64,000 nt of DNA from Flavobacterium hibisci (GCF_020026925.1 NZ_JAIQDW010000003.1:124001-188000), one strand, 5' to 3'; shown: positions 8,488 to 19,700, counted from the stretch's first letter. Notes: a model not told the origin generated them from the letters alone. Numbers and translations: made by a program.

Positions 8488-9876
8488 ATGAGTATCATAT
8501 TTGGAGATTATAATCCACCTAAAAAAGAGGGGAAAAAGAAGGATTTAACTATTGGTGTTTTTTTTGACGGAACTAATAACAATAAGAACAATACCAAAGC
8601 AAAAGAATACTATGATAAAAGGGCAAGAGGCGAAAAACTAACAGAAAAAGAAAAGATCTCTGCAGAGGCGTATAGAAAATATGGAAAAGATAAGAAGAGC
8701 AGTAGTTACTACAATGCCTGGTCTAATGTGGCAAGACTTAGCGATGCTTATGATAAAAATAAGGTAGTTTATGTAGACGGAATTGGTACTGAGACTGAAA
8801 AAGCTGACTCTGTATTAGGAGCTGGTTTTGGTACTGGTTTTATTTTTGCAGGTACCGGAATTCTCGGTAAGGTAGAAGAAGGTTGTAAAGGATTGGTCAA
8901 AAAGTTAGTGGAATTAGGCTCGAAGGACAAAGAAATCCCAATACTCTATTTAGATGTTTTTGGTTTTAGTCGTGGTGCAGCGGCGGCCAGGGTTTTTCTG
9001 GATGAAATAAGTAAGAAACCTTATCCCTTATCTGTAAAATTTAAAAACAAAGGTGGGTATTTAGGGTATTATTTAGCAAAAAATAATATTAAGGTTGGTT
9101 TGGTAAAAGTACGTTTTTTGGGTCTTTTTGATACAGTATCATCTTATTCTGCATCATTTAGCCCAACACCTGATTTTGATAATGATACTACTGAAATTGA
9201 GTTACATAATTTAGCTAAGGCTAAAACAGTACTGCATTTTGTTGCTACAGATGAGCATAGAAACAATTTTTCACTAACTAAAACCAGGGTTGGAAAAGAA
9301 AAAGAATTTCCTGGTGTACATTCAGATATTGGAGGAAGTTATAACGATGGTGAAGAAGTAGTTGAAATTATTGAGAAAAATTTTAAAGAAAATTTAAAAA
9401 AGCTTTCAGAGAAGCTCGTAAATAATTCTTGGTATTTAGAAGATCAACTGGAAATGTCTTTTTTTGGCCCTCAATATGAGCTAAAAGGGACACGAAATTT
9501 AAAAAACACATATAGTTATATTCCACTTCATTTAATGGCAGAAGCTGCAATATTACAAAATGTCTCTTTTGATAAAATAAAATTAGTAATTGACAATTAT
9601 AGTATTTCAAATAACCCATTGCTGGTTCGGGTAAAAAAACGTTTGCATGCTTATGTTTTTGGTGATGCAAAACCTTACAAATTTAAATGGTATGGCAAAA
9701 TTCATGAAAAGTACGAAGGGGTAAAAGCCGGAGATAAGCGATATGAGGCTTATCAGCAGGAAATAAATGAGCAAAAAGATTTAAGAAAACTCCGTAATCA
9801 ATATTTACACTGGTCGGCAGATAATGGTTCTCTTGGTATGGAGCCTACGAAAGACAGGAAACGAAAAACGTTTTAG
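8488..9876 (+). CDS. DUF2235 alpha/beta hydrolase, probable T6SS phospholipase effector (Tle1-like)
   Basis: 462 residues without signal peptide, as expected for a VgrG-delivered toxin. The family start IGVFFDGTNNN is at about 23-33. The nucleophile elbow GFSRG near residue 160 gives the Gly-x-Ser-x-Gly motif. FLGLFDTVSSY near 209 and PGVHSDIGGSY near 274 supply the Asp and His expected of the triad. Such proteins (Tle1 type) cleave membrane phospholipids of competitor cells. It is the last gene of island 1; the preceding DUF2931 gene is its likely antidote. Paralogous to 25278-26675, but with low similarity outside the motifs. Delivery by T6SS is inferred from context. Confidence 0.85.
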   Translation: MSIIFGDYNPPKKEGKKKDLTIGVFFDGTNNNKNNTKAKEYYDKRARGEKLTEKEKISAEAYRKYGKDKKSSSYYNAWSNVARLSDAYDKNKVVYVDGIGTETEKADSVLGAGFGTGFIFAGTGILGKVEEGCKGLVKKLVELGSKDKEIPILYLDVFGFSRGAAAARVFLDEISKKPYPLSVKFKNKGGYLGYYLAKNNIKVGLVKVRFLGLFDTVSSYSASFSPTPDFDNDTTEIELHNLAKAKTVLHFVATDEHRNNFSLTKTRVGKEKEFPGVHSDIGGSYNDGEEVVEIIEKNFKENLKKLSEKLVNNSWYLEDQLEMSFFGPQYELKGTRNLKNTYSYIPLHLMAEAAILQNVSFDKIKLVIDNYSISNNPLLVRVKKRLHAYVFGDAKPYKFKWYGKIHEKYEGVKAGDKRYEAYQQEINEQKDLRKLRNQYLHWSADNGSLGMEPTKDRKRKTF

Positions 9877-9901
9877 GATAGTGTTCTTTGTCCAAAATTA
9901 T

Positions 9902-9994
9902 AACATTTTGTCTTTTGGTTTTGTATTCCAAAAATGGGAAAAAGGCAAAGAGCCATTAAGTAAGCCAGATGTTGATTACTGGAAAGAAAAATAG
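9902..9994 (+). pseudogene. Possible 3' remnant of an unidentified gene
   Basis: A start-less open frame ending at 9994 reads FQKWEKGKEPLSKPDVDYW near its end, which looks like real protein sequence, followed by KEK and TAG. No start codon or upstream coding body is visible, and it lies just after the effector gene. It could be debris from an earlier immunity gene, or chance. Confidence 0.25.
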
Positions 9995-10032
9995 AACATA
10001 TAGTTAATAGGAAGAAAACAGTATTTTAAAAG

Positions 10033-10059
10033 AAAAAATGCCTCGAATTGGAGGCATTT
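10033..10059 (-). terminator. Rho-independent terminator of the GH3 gene
   Basis: AAATGCCTC/GAGGCATTT stem touching the minus-strand stop codon, followed on that strand by a T run. It may also stop transcription coming from the effector gene. Confidence 0.8.
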
Positions 10060-12286
10060 ACTCTAATAACTCAAAACCAGATTTTAGTTTAATATTTGCT
10101 GATGAAGCTCCAATCATAACTTCGAAATCTCCTGGTTCAGCATTCCATTCTAATTTATCATTGTAGAAAGAAAGCTTTTCTTTGTCAATTGTAAACTCAA
10201 TAGTTTTAGATTCTCCGGCCTTTAATTTTACTTTCTGGAAATCTCTTAATTCTAAAATGGGTCTGACAACTGAACCAAATTTGTCTTTAATATATAACTG
10301 AACCACTTCTTCTCCAGCCACTTTTCCGACATTTGATAATTGAAATGATACTTTTATGTTTTCATTGCTTTTTATTTTTACTGAAGATAATTTCAAACCT
10401 GAATAATCAAATTTTGTATAGCTCAACCCGTAACCAAAAGGAAATTTAGGCGAGTTTTTTAAATCGATATACGAGGAAACATATCCTTTCGCATCTTCAT
10501 CAGGAGCAGGTCTTCCTGTACTGAAATGATTATAGTAAATTGGAATTTGTCCCACTTCTCTTGGGAAAGTCATTGGCAGTTTTCCAGACGGATTATAATC
10601 TCCAAATAAAACATCAGCAATTGCATTTCCTGCTTCGGTTCCTAACCACCAGGTATATAGAATAGCCGGTGCATTATCAGCAGTATAATTAAAAACAAGA
10701 GGTCTTCCTGCATTTACTAAAATTACCACAGGTTTTCCGGTCGCAATCATTGCTTTTACCAAATCTTCCTGAACTCCTGGTAAATGCAGATCACTTCTGC
10801 TTTTTGCTTCTCCGCTCATATCGTGTTTTTCACCAATACTTAAAATTACCACATCAGCTTGTTTTGCAGTTACAATTGCTTCGGCAAAACCATCTTTATT
10901 GTCTCCGGTAACTTCGCAGCCTTTCGCATACAGTAATTTCGTATTCTTACCTACTTTATTTTGCATACCATCCCATTGCGAAACCACCCATTTATTATAA
11001 TTTACTTCGGGTAATTCTACTGCCCAGAATCCCATATTGGCTTTATATTCCTTGACTATTGGGCCAATGAAGGCAATCGTTTTTAAGTTTTTAGAAAGGG
11101 GTAAAGTTTCGTTTTCATTTTTTAGCAAAACAATACTTTTTTTAGCTACATCCAGTGCTGCTTTTCTGTTTTCAGGATTGTTCAGTTCTTTTGTCTCTCT
11201 TTTGCCGTCAGAGTATCGGTAAGGATCATCAAATAATCCTAATTCAAATTTCTTGCGCAAAATGCGTTTTACGGCATCATCGATTACATCAACAGAAACT
11301 TTTCCTTCCTTAACCAATTCGGCTAAATTATAACGATAGGCATTACTTTCCATATCCATATCGCTTCCTGCGGTAATGGCTGAATAGGCAGCAGCTTTAA
11401 GATCTTTAGAATAACCGTGAGCCACCATTTCGCCAATGGATCCCCAGTCAGAAACTACAAAGCCCTGAAAGTTCCATTTTCCTTTTAAGATATCTCTTTG
11501 CAAATGTACATTTCCTGTTGCCGGAATGCCGTTTAGGTCATTAAATGAATTCATAAATGTTGCCGCTCCGGCATCTAAAGCCGCTTTAAAAGGAGGGAGG
11601 TAAGTTTCCCACAGCATTCTTTCACTCATGTCAACAGAGTTATAATCTCTTCCGCCAGTAGCGGCTCCATATACTGCAAAATGTTTAACACAAGCCATAA
11701 CCGAGTTTAAATCTCCTAATTTATTCCCCTGAAATCCTTTTACTCTCGCATACGCAATTTTAGAACCCAAGTAAGTATCTTCTCCGGCACCTTCCATTAC
11801 TCTTCCCCAACGCGGGTCACGCCCAATATCTACCATTGGGGCAAATGTCCAGTGAATACCGCTTGACGCAGCTTCTGTTGCCGCAACCCTTGCTGCTAAT
11901 TCAATAGCTGCTAAATCCCAGCTTGCCGCTTCTGCCAGCGGAATTGGAAACGTGGTTTTGTATCCGTGAATAACGTCCTGAGCAAATAACAACGGAATTT
12001 TAAGACGGGATTGCATTGCCAGCTCCTGATATTGTCTGGTATATTTTGTCCCGATAATATTTAGCATCGAACCAATTAAACCTTGCTTAATTTCGTTTTG
12101 CTTGTTTGGATTAATTGTAATTGGCCCGGTTGCCTGATTATCTCCTGTGTACTGATTAAGCTGACCTATTTTTTCTTCCAGTGTCATTTTTTTCAATAAA
12201 TCATTTACCTTTTGATCTATTGTCTGTTGCTGGGCCATCGCAAAAATGGAAATCATCAACAGGGTCATTGTTGTTATTTTTTTCAT
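10058..12286 (-). CDS. bglX: Glycoside hydrolase family 3 beta-glucosidase, secreted
   Basis: 742 residues from MKKITTMT (an in-frame ATG three codons upstream is possible), with a signal peptide ending around FAMAQQ. Releases terminal beta-linked glucose from oligosaccharides, probably in the periplasm. KHFAVYGAATGGRDYN and GFVVSDWG are GH3 N-domain motifs; the Asp of VVSDW near residue 280 is the nucleophile position. The GH3 C-domain (residues about 390-610) and a C-terminal fibronectin-III-like domain (GEEVVQLYIKD...LRDFQKVKLKAGESKTIEF) follow. BglX-like length. Last gene of the SusCD locus, so it probably finishes the oligosaccharides imported by SusCD and trimmed by GH30. Confidence 0.93.
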   Translation of the reverse strand: MKKITTMTLLMISIFAMAQQQTIDQKVNDLLKKMTLEEKIGQLNQYTGDNQATGPITINPNKQNEIKQGLIGSMLNIIGTKYTRQYQELAMQSRLKIPLLFAQDVIHGYKTTFPIPLAEAASWDLAAIELAARVAATEAASSGIHWTFAPMVDIGRDPRWGRVMEGAGEDTYLGSKIAYARVKGFQGNKLGDLNSVMACVKHFAVYGAATGGRDYNSVDMSERMLWETYLPPFKAALDAGAATFMNSFNDLNGIPATGNVHLQRDILKGKWNFQGFVVSDWGSIGEMVAHGYSKDLKAAAYSAITAGSDMDMESNAYRYNLAELVKEGKVSVDVIDDAVKRILRKKFELGLFDDPYRYSDGKRETKELNNPENRKAALDVAKKSIVLLKNENETLPLSKNLKTIAFIGPIVKEYKANMGFWAVELPEVNYNKWVVSQWDGMQNKVGKNTKLLYAKGCEVTGDNKDGFAEAIVTAKQADVVILSIGEKHDMSGEAKSRSDLHLPGVQEDLVKAMIATGKPVVILVNAGRPLVFNYTADNAPAILYTWWLGTEAGNAIADVLFGDYNPSGKLPMTFPREVGQIPIYYNHFSTGRPAPDEDAKGYVSSYIDLKNSPKFPFGYGLSYTKFDYSGLKLSSVKIKSNENIKVSFQLSNVGKVAGEEVVQLYIKDKFGSVVRPILELRDFQKVKLKAGESKTIEFTIDKEKLSFYNDKLEWNAEPGDFEVMIGASSANIKLKSGFELLE

Positions 12287-12393
12287 GAAATACATTGTTT
12301 TATTCTTTGTACTGTCTTGTATATAATTTTTTTTAAGTTTTGAGATTAATTGTTTGTTGTAAATTTTATTCTGATGAAGGAAATAGCAGTTTT

Positions 12394-13233
12394 TTAATTC
12401 ACTTCAATATAAACAGGCAAATGGTCCGAAGGATATTTTAAATCTTTTGAATCACTTAAAACGGCATGTTTCTGAATTTTTAATCTGCTATTTTTAGAAA
12501 CAAATATGTAATCTATTAGTAATGTAACAGGCTCATTATGCTTAAAACCATTAAATGTTCCCGAAGGGCCAAAAGGTTTTTCTTTTGAAACGTCTTGGGT
12601 ATCATCCATTTCTTTTTTTACTTCTGCAATCTGATTTGTATTGGGTTCTGAATTAAAATCACCCATCAAAAATGCCGGATAATTTTTAGCATTTATCTCT
12701 TTCATTTTAGAAAGAATCAGCTGCACTCCTTTCACTCTGGCTTCATTGCCCACATGATCCAGATGTGTATTAAAAACCCAAAATGATTTCTTTGTTTTTA
12801 AATCTTTGAAAAGTGCATAGGTGCATATCCTGTTGCATGCGGCATCCCAGCCTTTTGAGACAACATTTGGTGTTTCTGAAAGCCAAAATGTATTTATTTG
12901 TTCTACTTTAAAGCGCTCTTTTTTATAATAAATAGTACAGGCTTCACCCGTTTCATTCTCTTCTCTCCCTATTCCAAACTTACTATATTCCGGCAATGCG
13001 GAAGCAATATCAACAACCTGACCAGGGGTAGCTTCCTGAACTCCTAAAATGTCGGGACTGTAAAACCGGATTTGAGAAGTAAAATAATCTTTTCGGTTTG
13101 GCCATGCATTTTCTCCGTCTGAAGCAACGTCCAAACGGATATTATAACTCATCATTTTTAAATTCTGAGCATAGAATGAAGAGCTTGCAAAAAGAAGCAT
13201 TAATAACAGAATAACAATGTGTATCTTTTTCAT
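12394..13233 (-). CDS. Endonuclease/exonuclease/phosphatase (EEP) family secreted hydrolase
   Basis: 279 residues with a signal peptide (MKKIHIVILLLMLLFASSSFYAQ). The EEP fold motifs are complete: MSYNIR near 28, GVQEA near 64 (metal-binding Glu), NTHLDHVG near 157, GDFNSEP near 190 and SDHLPVY near the end. Family members cleave phosphodiester or phosphomonoester bonds of nucleic acids, sphingomyelin or inositol phosphates. Its position between GH3 and GH30 genes of a glucan locus suggests co-expression, but its substrate is not evident. Secreted EEP genes do recur in Bacteroidota sugar loci. Confidence 0.85.
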   Translation of the reverse strand: MKKIHIVILLLMLLFASSSFYAQNLKMMSYNIRLDVASDGENAWPNRKDYFTSQIRFYSPDILGVQEATPGQVVDIASALPEYSKFGIGREENETGEACTIYYKKERFKVEQINTFWLSETPNVVSKGWDAACNRICTYALFKDLKTKKSFWVFNTHLDHVGNEARVKGVQLILSKMKEINAKNYPAFLMGDFNSEPNTNQIAEVKKEMDDTQDVSKEKPFGPSGTFNGFKHNEPVTLLIDYIFVSKNSRLKIQKHAVLSDSKDLKYPSDHLPVYIEVN

Positions 13234-13432
13234 ATTAAAAATTTTTATTCTCCAAAGCTACCATTTTAAGCTCTGCTGAAAAAAATCCATCTTTTAAAAA
13301 AACGTTAATCATAAGCTTAAAGCTTGTAAATTCTATTTTACTATTTGAATCTTAAGCAGTCTGATTTTAGAATTGGGTTGTTGTTTCATTGTATTTTTTA
13401 TATGGCTAATGACATAAGGACTAAATAAATAA

Positions 13433-14893
13433 TCAATAAACTAAAGTCTGTATTGCATGTGCAGGTATTTTTACTACTGTTTTTTCAGTTGCCACAATTA
13501 AATTATACGTGATTTCATTATCGGTATGATTCATTATGATAGTGGCCATGTTTCCATCTTTATTTAAGAATGAGGTGCTGGACAAATGACTTCTGCTTAC
13601 CGATGTGCTTACCCTAACAGCATTTGGGCGAATGAATTTAGAAAAATGACCAATATAATAATAAGACGGTGTATAAATTAATTCACCAGTTGTGGTATCA
13701 GCATGAATAGGGGCGAAGCAAAAATTACCAACGTGATTTGGTCCGCCAAACTGATCTAATAGAATATTCCAGTCGGTCCAGGCCACGGTTCCGTTATTGA
13801 AATCATTAATCATAGAAGTTCCATATCTTTCTGCATTTGGCCAGAACTGATATTTTGAAGCATCAAATCTTTCGATACAACCCTCGGTAAATATTAATTT
13901 TTTATCCGGATAGGCTTCATGAACCCTTGCTACATTTTCAAACATCGGCTGTGCACCGGTCCAGGTTTCGTACCAGTGAAAGCCCATTCCCCAAACATAT
14001 TTTGAAGCTTCGGGATCTGAAAAAATCACATTTGCTCTTTGTACCATTAAATCGCGGTTATGGTCCCATGCAATAATTTTGACATTTCCTAAGCCTTCTT
14101 TTTTTAATGTTGGTCCAAGAAAATTTTTCAGGAAATCCCTCTCATCTTCAGCAGTGTACAGGCAGGATTCCCAGGTTTGGGTTGCCATAGGCTCATTTTG
14201 TACAGAAGTCGCCCAGATTGGAATACCTTCTTTTTCGTATTCTTTTATAAATTTGGCATACATATTAGCCCAGGGCTGGTAAAATTCCGGCAATAATTTT
14301 CCGCCTTTAAGTACACTTTTATTACTTTTCATGAAAGCGTTAGGTGACCAAGGTGTTGCATAGACGGGAATTTTTCCTCCGGCAGCTTTTATGGCTTGTT
14401 TGATTAATGGAATTCTAAATTCTTTATCGTGGTCAATAGAAAAAGTTTTTAATTCGGTATCGCCTTCTTTGATATAAGAATAGCTTCCACTGCTAAAATC
14501 AGAGCTTTGTATCGTTGTTCTTAGTAATGAATAGCCTATTCCTTTTTGAGTGTCATAATAAGCGTTTAGGAATTCAGTTTGTTTTTCTTTTGAAAGTTTC
14601 GCAAATATTTCGGCACTTGCATCTGTAATAGCTCCTCCGATTCCTATAAAGGTCTGAAACCTTTTGGAAGGTTCTACAAAAACTGAAATTTCAGTTTCTA
14701 CAGGTTGTTTAGAAGGTGTGAATTTTAAATTATCTGTAGGGGTTAACCTTAATTTTGTATTATCAGCAGTGGTGTACACTGTGATGGTTTTATTATTTGT
14801 AGTAAATTCTTTTGTCTGCTTTGGTTTTTTCTGTTGTGGATAAACAGAAAAAGATAAACATAAACAAGTAATAACAAAGCCAATTTTTTTCAT
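13433..14893 (-). CDS. Glycoside hydrolase family 30 (beta-glucanase/glucosylceramidase type), secreted
   Basis: 486 residues from MKKIGFVIT with signal peptide; the longer frame starting at 14926 would put residues before the signal. GH30 landmarks: FIGIGGAITDASAE near 85, LLRTTIQSSDFSSG near 125, acid/base Glu in TSVQNEPMATQTWESC near 230, nucleophile Glu in LIFTEGCIERFD near 334, and a C-terminal beta-sandwich. GH30 enzymes of this type in Bacteroidota loci commonly act on beta-1,6-glucosidic bonds, so beta-1,6-glucan or the branches of laminarin are plausible substrates. It sits between SusD and the EEP gene and is probably co-transcribed from susC. Confidence 0.92.
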   Translation of the reverse strand: MKKIGFVITCLCLSFSVYPQQKKPKQTKEFTTNNKTITVYTTADNTKLRLTPTDNLKFTPSKQPVETEISVFVEPSKRFQTFIGIGGAITDASAEIFAKLSKEKQTEFLNAYYDTQKGIGYSLLRTTIQSSDFSSGSYSYIKEGDTELKTFSIDHDKEFRIPLIKQAIKAAGGKIPVYATPWSPNAFMKSNKSVLKGGKLLPEFYQPWANMYAKFIKEYEKEGIPIWATSVQNEPMATQTWESCLYTAEDERDFLKNFLGPTLKKEGLGNVKIIAWDHNRDLMVQRANVIFSDPEASKYVWGMGFHWYETWTGAQPMFENVARVHEAYPDKKLIFTEGCIERFDASKYQFWPNAERYGTSMINDFNNGTVAWTDWNILLDQFGGPNHVGNFCFAPIHADTTTGELIYTPSYYYIGHFSKFIRPNAVRVSTSVSRSHLSSTSFLNKDGNMATIIMNHTDNEITYNLIVATEKTVVKIPAHAIQTLVY

Positions 14894-15168
14894 TGCATAT
14901 GTTTTAATAATATAAGAATCAGGCATAATGTCCTTTTTTTGAATTCTTTAAAATGATTTTAAAATAGCCCATAATCACTCAAGAATATGGGCTATTCTAA
15001 CAACCAAACTTAACTTACTTAACTTCAAATGATTCACGATTCAATGAATACATTTTTATTGCAATATTTTATTCTCCCGAATAGTATTAATTGCCTTTTT
15101 GTTTTAGAATTTTTAACCTAATAGAAGTAATCAGTGCTTTTTCAGCAATGAACTTTCTTATTAGCCGC

Positions 15169-16728
15169 TTAGTTACCCCAACCTGGATTTGGCGTCATTT
15201 TGCTATTGTTAAGAATTTCTGCAGAAGGAATTGGATATAAGTTATGTTTTTCAGCAAAATTACCATTCTTCTTAAATCCTTGGTTTTTAAGTACTGCTGC
15301 AGCATCACCCCAACGAATTAAATCCAAAAATCTGAATCCTTCAAATGCTAATTCTAATCTTCTTTCAGTTTTAATTGCGTCGAGAGTTACAGTTTTAACC
15401 GGTAAATCTACCCTGTCACGAACTTTAGTAAAATAGCCTTGTGCAGTTGAAACATTTCCTGCTAAAAGATTCGCTTCTGCTGCCATTAAAAGAACATCTG
15501 CATACCTGATTAATCTAATATTTGTTCCATAGTTTAGTTCAGCAACACCCGGACTTGCAACTGTTTCAGACTTTAAGGAACCATATTTAAGTCTGAAATA
15601 ACCTTCCATTCCCCAAACCGGCGGTGCTTCTGTCCAATCAAGATTTTTATCTACTATCCAGTCTCCGCCATATTTTGTTCTAAGATCGGCAACTGATAAT
15701 ATGCAAGCATTTTTTCTAATGACATCACCTTCTGCATCAAATGCCTGAGCCATTTTGGCTGTTGGATAGTTAAAGCCCCAACCTGGCAGGAGTCCTGAAG
15801 TTCCTGTAGTATAGTAATCTCCTCTAGGTCCCATTAACTGCCAGTTGATATTGTTTTCCATTGAACGGTTTCCTCCCCATTGAAAATTACCCCAATCATA
15901 CCCGGTAATATTATAACCAACTTCAAATAAAGATTCTAAGCCGTATTCAGATTCTTTTAAAAATAATTTGGAATAATCAGGGGCAAGGTCGTACTCAGTT
16001 GAAGTTATTACATCCTCAAATGCAGCAGCTGATTCAGGATATTTTTTTTGATATAAATAAGCTTTACCTTTTATCGCCTGCGCTGTCCCTTTTGACATTC
16101 TAAAACGCATTTCGGGTGAATATTCACTTTTTTTAGGCAGGTTTGGAATAGCTTCATCTAAATCTTTGTGTATTTGGGCATAGATTTGTTCAGGAGTCGA
16201 TTTTTCAAGCGCAAACTCAGATGCACCCGGAAGAGCTAATCGTAATGGAACTCCTCCCCACATTGAAACCAATTCAAAATAAAAAAAGGCTCTTAAGGCT
16301 TTGGCTTCGGCTATCATCTGAACTTTGGCAGGTGTATCTCCTACGGCTATATTAATAACAGCATTAGCTCTCATAATGCCAAAATACATGGTTTTAAAAG
16401 AATGTTCAATTGGTTTGTTTTCAGCTGTATATGAAAAGTCATCCAGTTGTTGGTATGATGGCTGGTCACCATCTGAACCTCCACCTGCGTGTGTTTCGTC
16501 TGCCGGAAATGATTTTACAACATACATAGAATTCCAGTCTGTAGTATATGCCCATTGCAGCACATCATAACATGCAAATACGCCTTCCTGAAGTTCTTCT
16601 TCGGTTTTGAAATAATCATCAGCAGCCAAAACCCCATACACCGGCTTATCTAAGAAATCGTCTGCACAGGAAATCAGCACAGTTGCTAATCCTGCAAATA
16701 ATGATATTTTATATATTAATTTTTTCAT
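15169..16728 (-). CDS. SusD/RagB-family glycan-binding lipoprotein
   Basis: 519 residues with a lipoprotein signal (ATVLISC, Cys about 21) followed by ADDFLDKPVYG, the usual SusD start. TPR-like helices and the C-terminal LDLIRWGD.......KHNLYPIPSAEI segment are typical. It caps the SusC pore at the outer membrane and binds the polysaccharide. It ends in a conserved MTPNPGWGN-type tail. It starts 23 bases after the susC stop, the standard SusC-SusD pair. Confidence 0.95.
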   Translation of the reverse strand: MKKLIYKISLFAGLATVLISCADDFLDKPVYGVLAADDYFKTEEELQEGVFACYDVLQWAYTTDWNSMYVVKSFPADETHAGGGSDGDQPSYQQLDDFSYTAENKPIEHSFKTMYFGIMRANAVINIAVGDTPAKVQMIAEAKALRAFFYFELVSMWGGVPLRLALPGASEFALEKSTPEQIYAQIHKDLDEAIPNLPKKSEYSPEMRFRMSKGTAQAIKGKAYLYQKKYPESAAAFEDVITSTEYDLAPDYSKLFLKESEYGLESLFEVGYNITGYDWGNFQWGGNRSMENNINWQLMGPRGDYYTTGTSGLLPGWGFNYPTAKMAQAFDAEGDVIRKNACILSVADLRTKYGGDWIVDKNLDWTEAPPVWGMEGYFRLKYGSLKSETVASPGVAELNYGTNIRLIRYADVLLMAAEANLLAGNVSTAQGYFTKVRDRVDLPVKTVTLDAIKTERRLELAFEGFRFLDLIRWGDAAAVLKNQGFKKNGNFAEKHNLYPIPSAEILNNSKMTPNPGWGN

Positions 16729-16751
16729 CGTTGTTTATTTATGTCTTTGAA

Positions 16752-19700
16752 TTAAAATGATACTGATAATCCTGTCATGATACGGCTTGCATTTGGATAC
16801 AAACCTCTGTCAATACCTTGTGAGTTATTTGAAAAACTTCCTACTTCAGGGTCAATACCTTTGTATTTTGTAAATGTGAAGTAATCATCCAATGAAACGT
16901 AAAGTCTCAGGTTGCTCACTTTTATCTGGCTTAATAATTCTGATTTAAAATTATATCCGAATTGGATTTGTTTGATTTTTACATAGGAGGCATCCTGAAC
17001 CATTAAATCACTTGTATAAATGATTGGATCGCTATAAGATGCTTTTGGAAAGCTGTTCGTACTTCCTTCTCCTGTCCATCTTTCTGTATAAAAGAATGAA
17101 GGGCGATTAGAAGCCGGGTTGTCAACTCTCGCCAGTGCTAAGAAGTTTTCTCCTCCAAAAGCACCTTGAGCAAAAATTTTAAGATCAAATCCTTTGTATT
17201 CAAAATCTATAGTGGTTGAAACTATTACATCATGGTGAGGGTCGCCAATGTATGTTTTATCCTGATCTGTAATATCACCGTCACCATTCGTATCAACAAC
17301 TATAGGCGCACCAGGAGTTGGGTTCCATGTAGAAACATTTCCTAAAGCTGTTTTATAAGCGTCAATTTGGGCTTGATTCTGGAAAATACCATCTGTTTTA
17401 TATCCTCTGAAAAACCAAACCGGTTTTCCTAATTCGAAAGAAGTTACAGTTCCTAATACTGGCAGGTTTGCCCCATCAACTCTTGTAAGCAATGGGTTTA
17501 AATACGTAACTTCGTTTTTAATTGTAGTCAGGTTTAAGTTGATTCCGTAGTTGAATTTACGTCCGGATTCTCTCCATCCTGCTTCAATTTCAAATCCTTT
17601 GTTGGTTACATCACCTGCATTAGCATAAGGAGCGGCATAACCAGTTGATAAAGGTGGGGATGAAGGAGTTAATAAATCTTTTGTGACTTTTTTATAATAG
17701 TCAAAACCAAATGATAATCGATTATTAAAGGCTCGTAGATCAAACCCTAAATCGGTTTGTTCCGTAGTTTCCCAGGTAATGTCTTCGTTAGGTAATGCTT
17801 TAAGTTCACCTACAGTATGATAATTGCCTAATGCATCCGGATATTTTAAACCATCTTTGGTAATGAATGCCTGCCATTGGCCTGCAGCAATATTAGATGT
17901 AGAACCATTTTGACCCCATGATGCTCTTAATTTTAAATGATTTACAGTTTCAGTTCCCCAAAATGATTCATTAGAGATGATCCAGCCGGCAGATACTGCA
18001 GGGAAATATCCGGCACGTTTGTCAGGTGCAAAAAGTGAAGAGTTATCATTTCTTAAAGAAGCCTGAAATAAATATTTATTATCGAATGAATACGTAAGAC
18101 GTCCAAAATAAGAATTCATGGATGATGGTGTTATATTACCGGATATCGTTCCCGTTACAGGAGTTTCACCAACAGGTGCCCATTGATCCCCTTCCTTAAT
18201 CATACCAGATGCACGTGTATTCAAATAGCGGTATTCAGTGTCCTGAGCAGACATACCTATCATAGCAGAGAATTCATGCTTACCGATTGTTTTGGTGTAA
18301 GTTGCGAAGTTTTCAAATAACCATGTTTTGAAAATTCCCTGATTATAAGTTTTAGAATTCGTAGTGTTTTCTTTAGTAGAATTCCACCATGCTTTTTGAG
18401 ACCAGTCATCATAATTGTTGAATGCCTGCTCAATTCCGTAACGTGTTGTAAAAACAAATCCTTCAAAAGGTTTGATATTGGCATATACATTACCAATAAT
18501 TTTGGTTTCCTGGCTTAAGCCATGGTCAATTGCAATTTGTCCAATTGGATTTGCTATTTCTCCATCAATATATTCCGAGATACCATAATATTCTCCGTTT
18601 TCATTCTTGATCAGTACTTTACCTGACGCCAATGCATCCTGAACGTGCTGTGGCAACGCTGTTCCGTTAGGATAAAATACTGGTGTCAAAGGATCCATTA
18701 ACATGGCGTGATTCATGATACCGTTGAAACTGTCATCCTCAGTAAAAGCTTTACGTTTGTTTACCGAAAGAGAGAAATTTTCTCCAACTTCTAAATATTT
18801 GCTTACTTTGTGGTTGGAGTTAGCTCTAACGGTTGTACGTTTAAAATTGGTTTTATCTCCTCCAAAAATCCCATCCTGAGTAAAAAAGTTGCCTGAAATT
18901 AAAAAAGTCGAAACTTCATTTCCTCCTGCAAGCTGAAGTGTGTGGTGCTGCATTGGTGCTGCATCTTCAGCTGCTTCATCAAGCCAGTCTGTTCCTTTTT
19001 TGCCTTCCCAGTCTGCTACATTTGGTCTGTTACCCGGAGGTTTTGTTTCATCAATCCATTTAACGTACTGATCAGCATTCATCATTTCTAATTTTGTTCT
19101 CAAAGACTGAAAACCAAATTGATTGCTATAAGTAACTTTCATTGATCCTGCTTTACCTTTTTTAGTTGTAATCATTACAACTCCATTACCTCCGTCAGCT
19201 CCATAAATAGCAGCAGATGCAGCATCTTTTAATATTTCTATTTTTTCGATATCATTAGAGTCAAGGAAATCGATGTTACCGGTTCGCATCCCGTCAACCA
19301 CATAAATAGGGTCTGAGTTACCATTTGATCCTGCTCCACGGATACGAACTTTAGCCCCAGCTCCCGGAGCGCCAGATTGTGCCATAACAGTTACACCGGC
19401 AGCTTGCCCTTGCAATACCTGTGTTGACAAACCAACTGATAAAGTGGCAATTTGCTCTGCTTTTATTGAAGATATTGCACCTGTAATACCACTTTTCTTT
19501 TGCGTTCCGTATCCTACCACTACAACTTCATTTAAGTTTTGTGATTCAGGCTTTAATCTGATTTCAATTTTAGTTCTTCCATTTACAACCTCTTCTATTG
19601 TATTATATCCCACAAAAGATATTGTCAATGTTCCATTAGAAGGAGCATTAATCTGAAACTTTCCATCAAAATCAGATGCAGTTGCTTTGTTAGTACCTTT

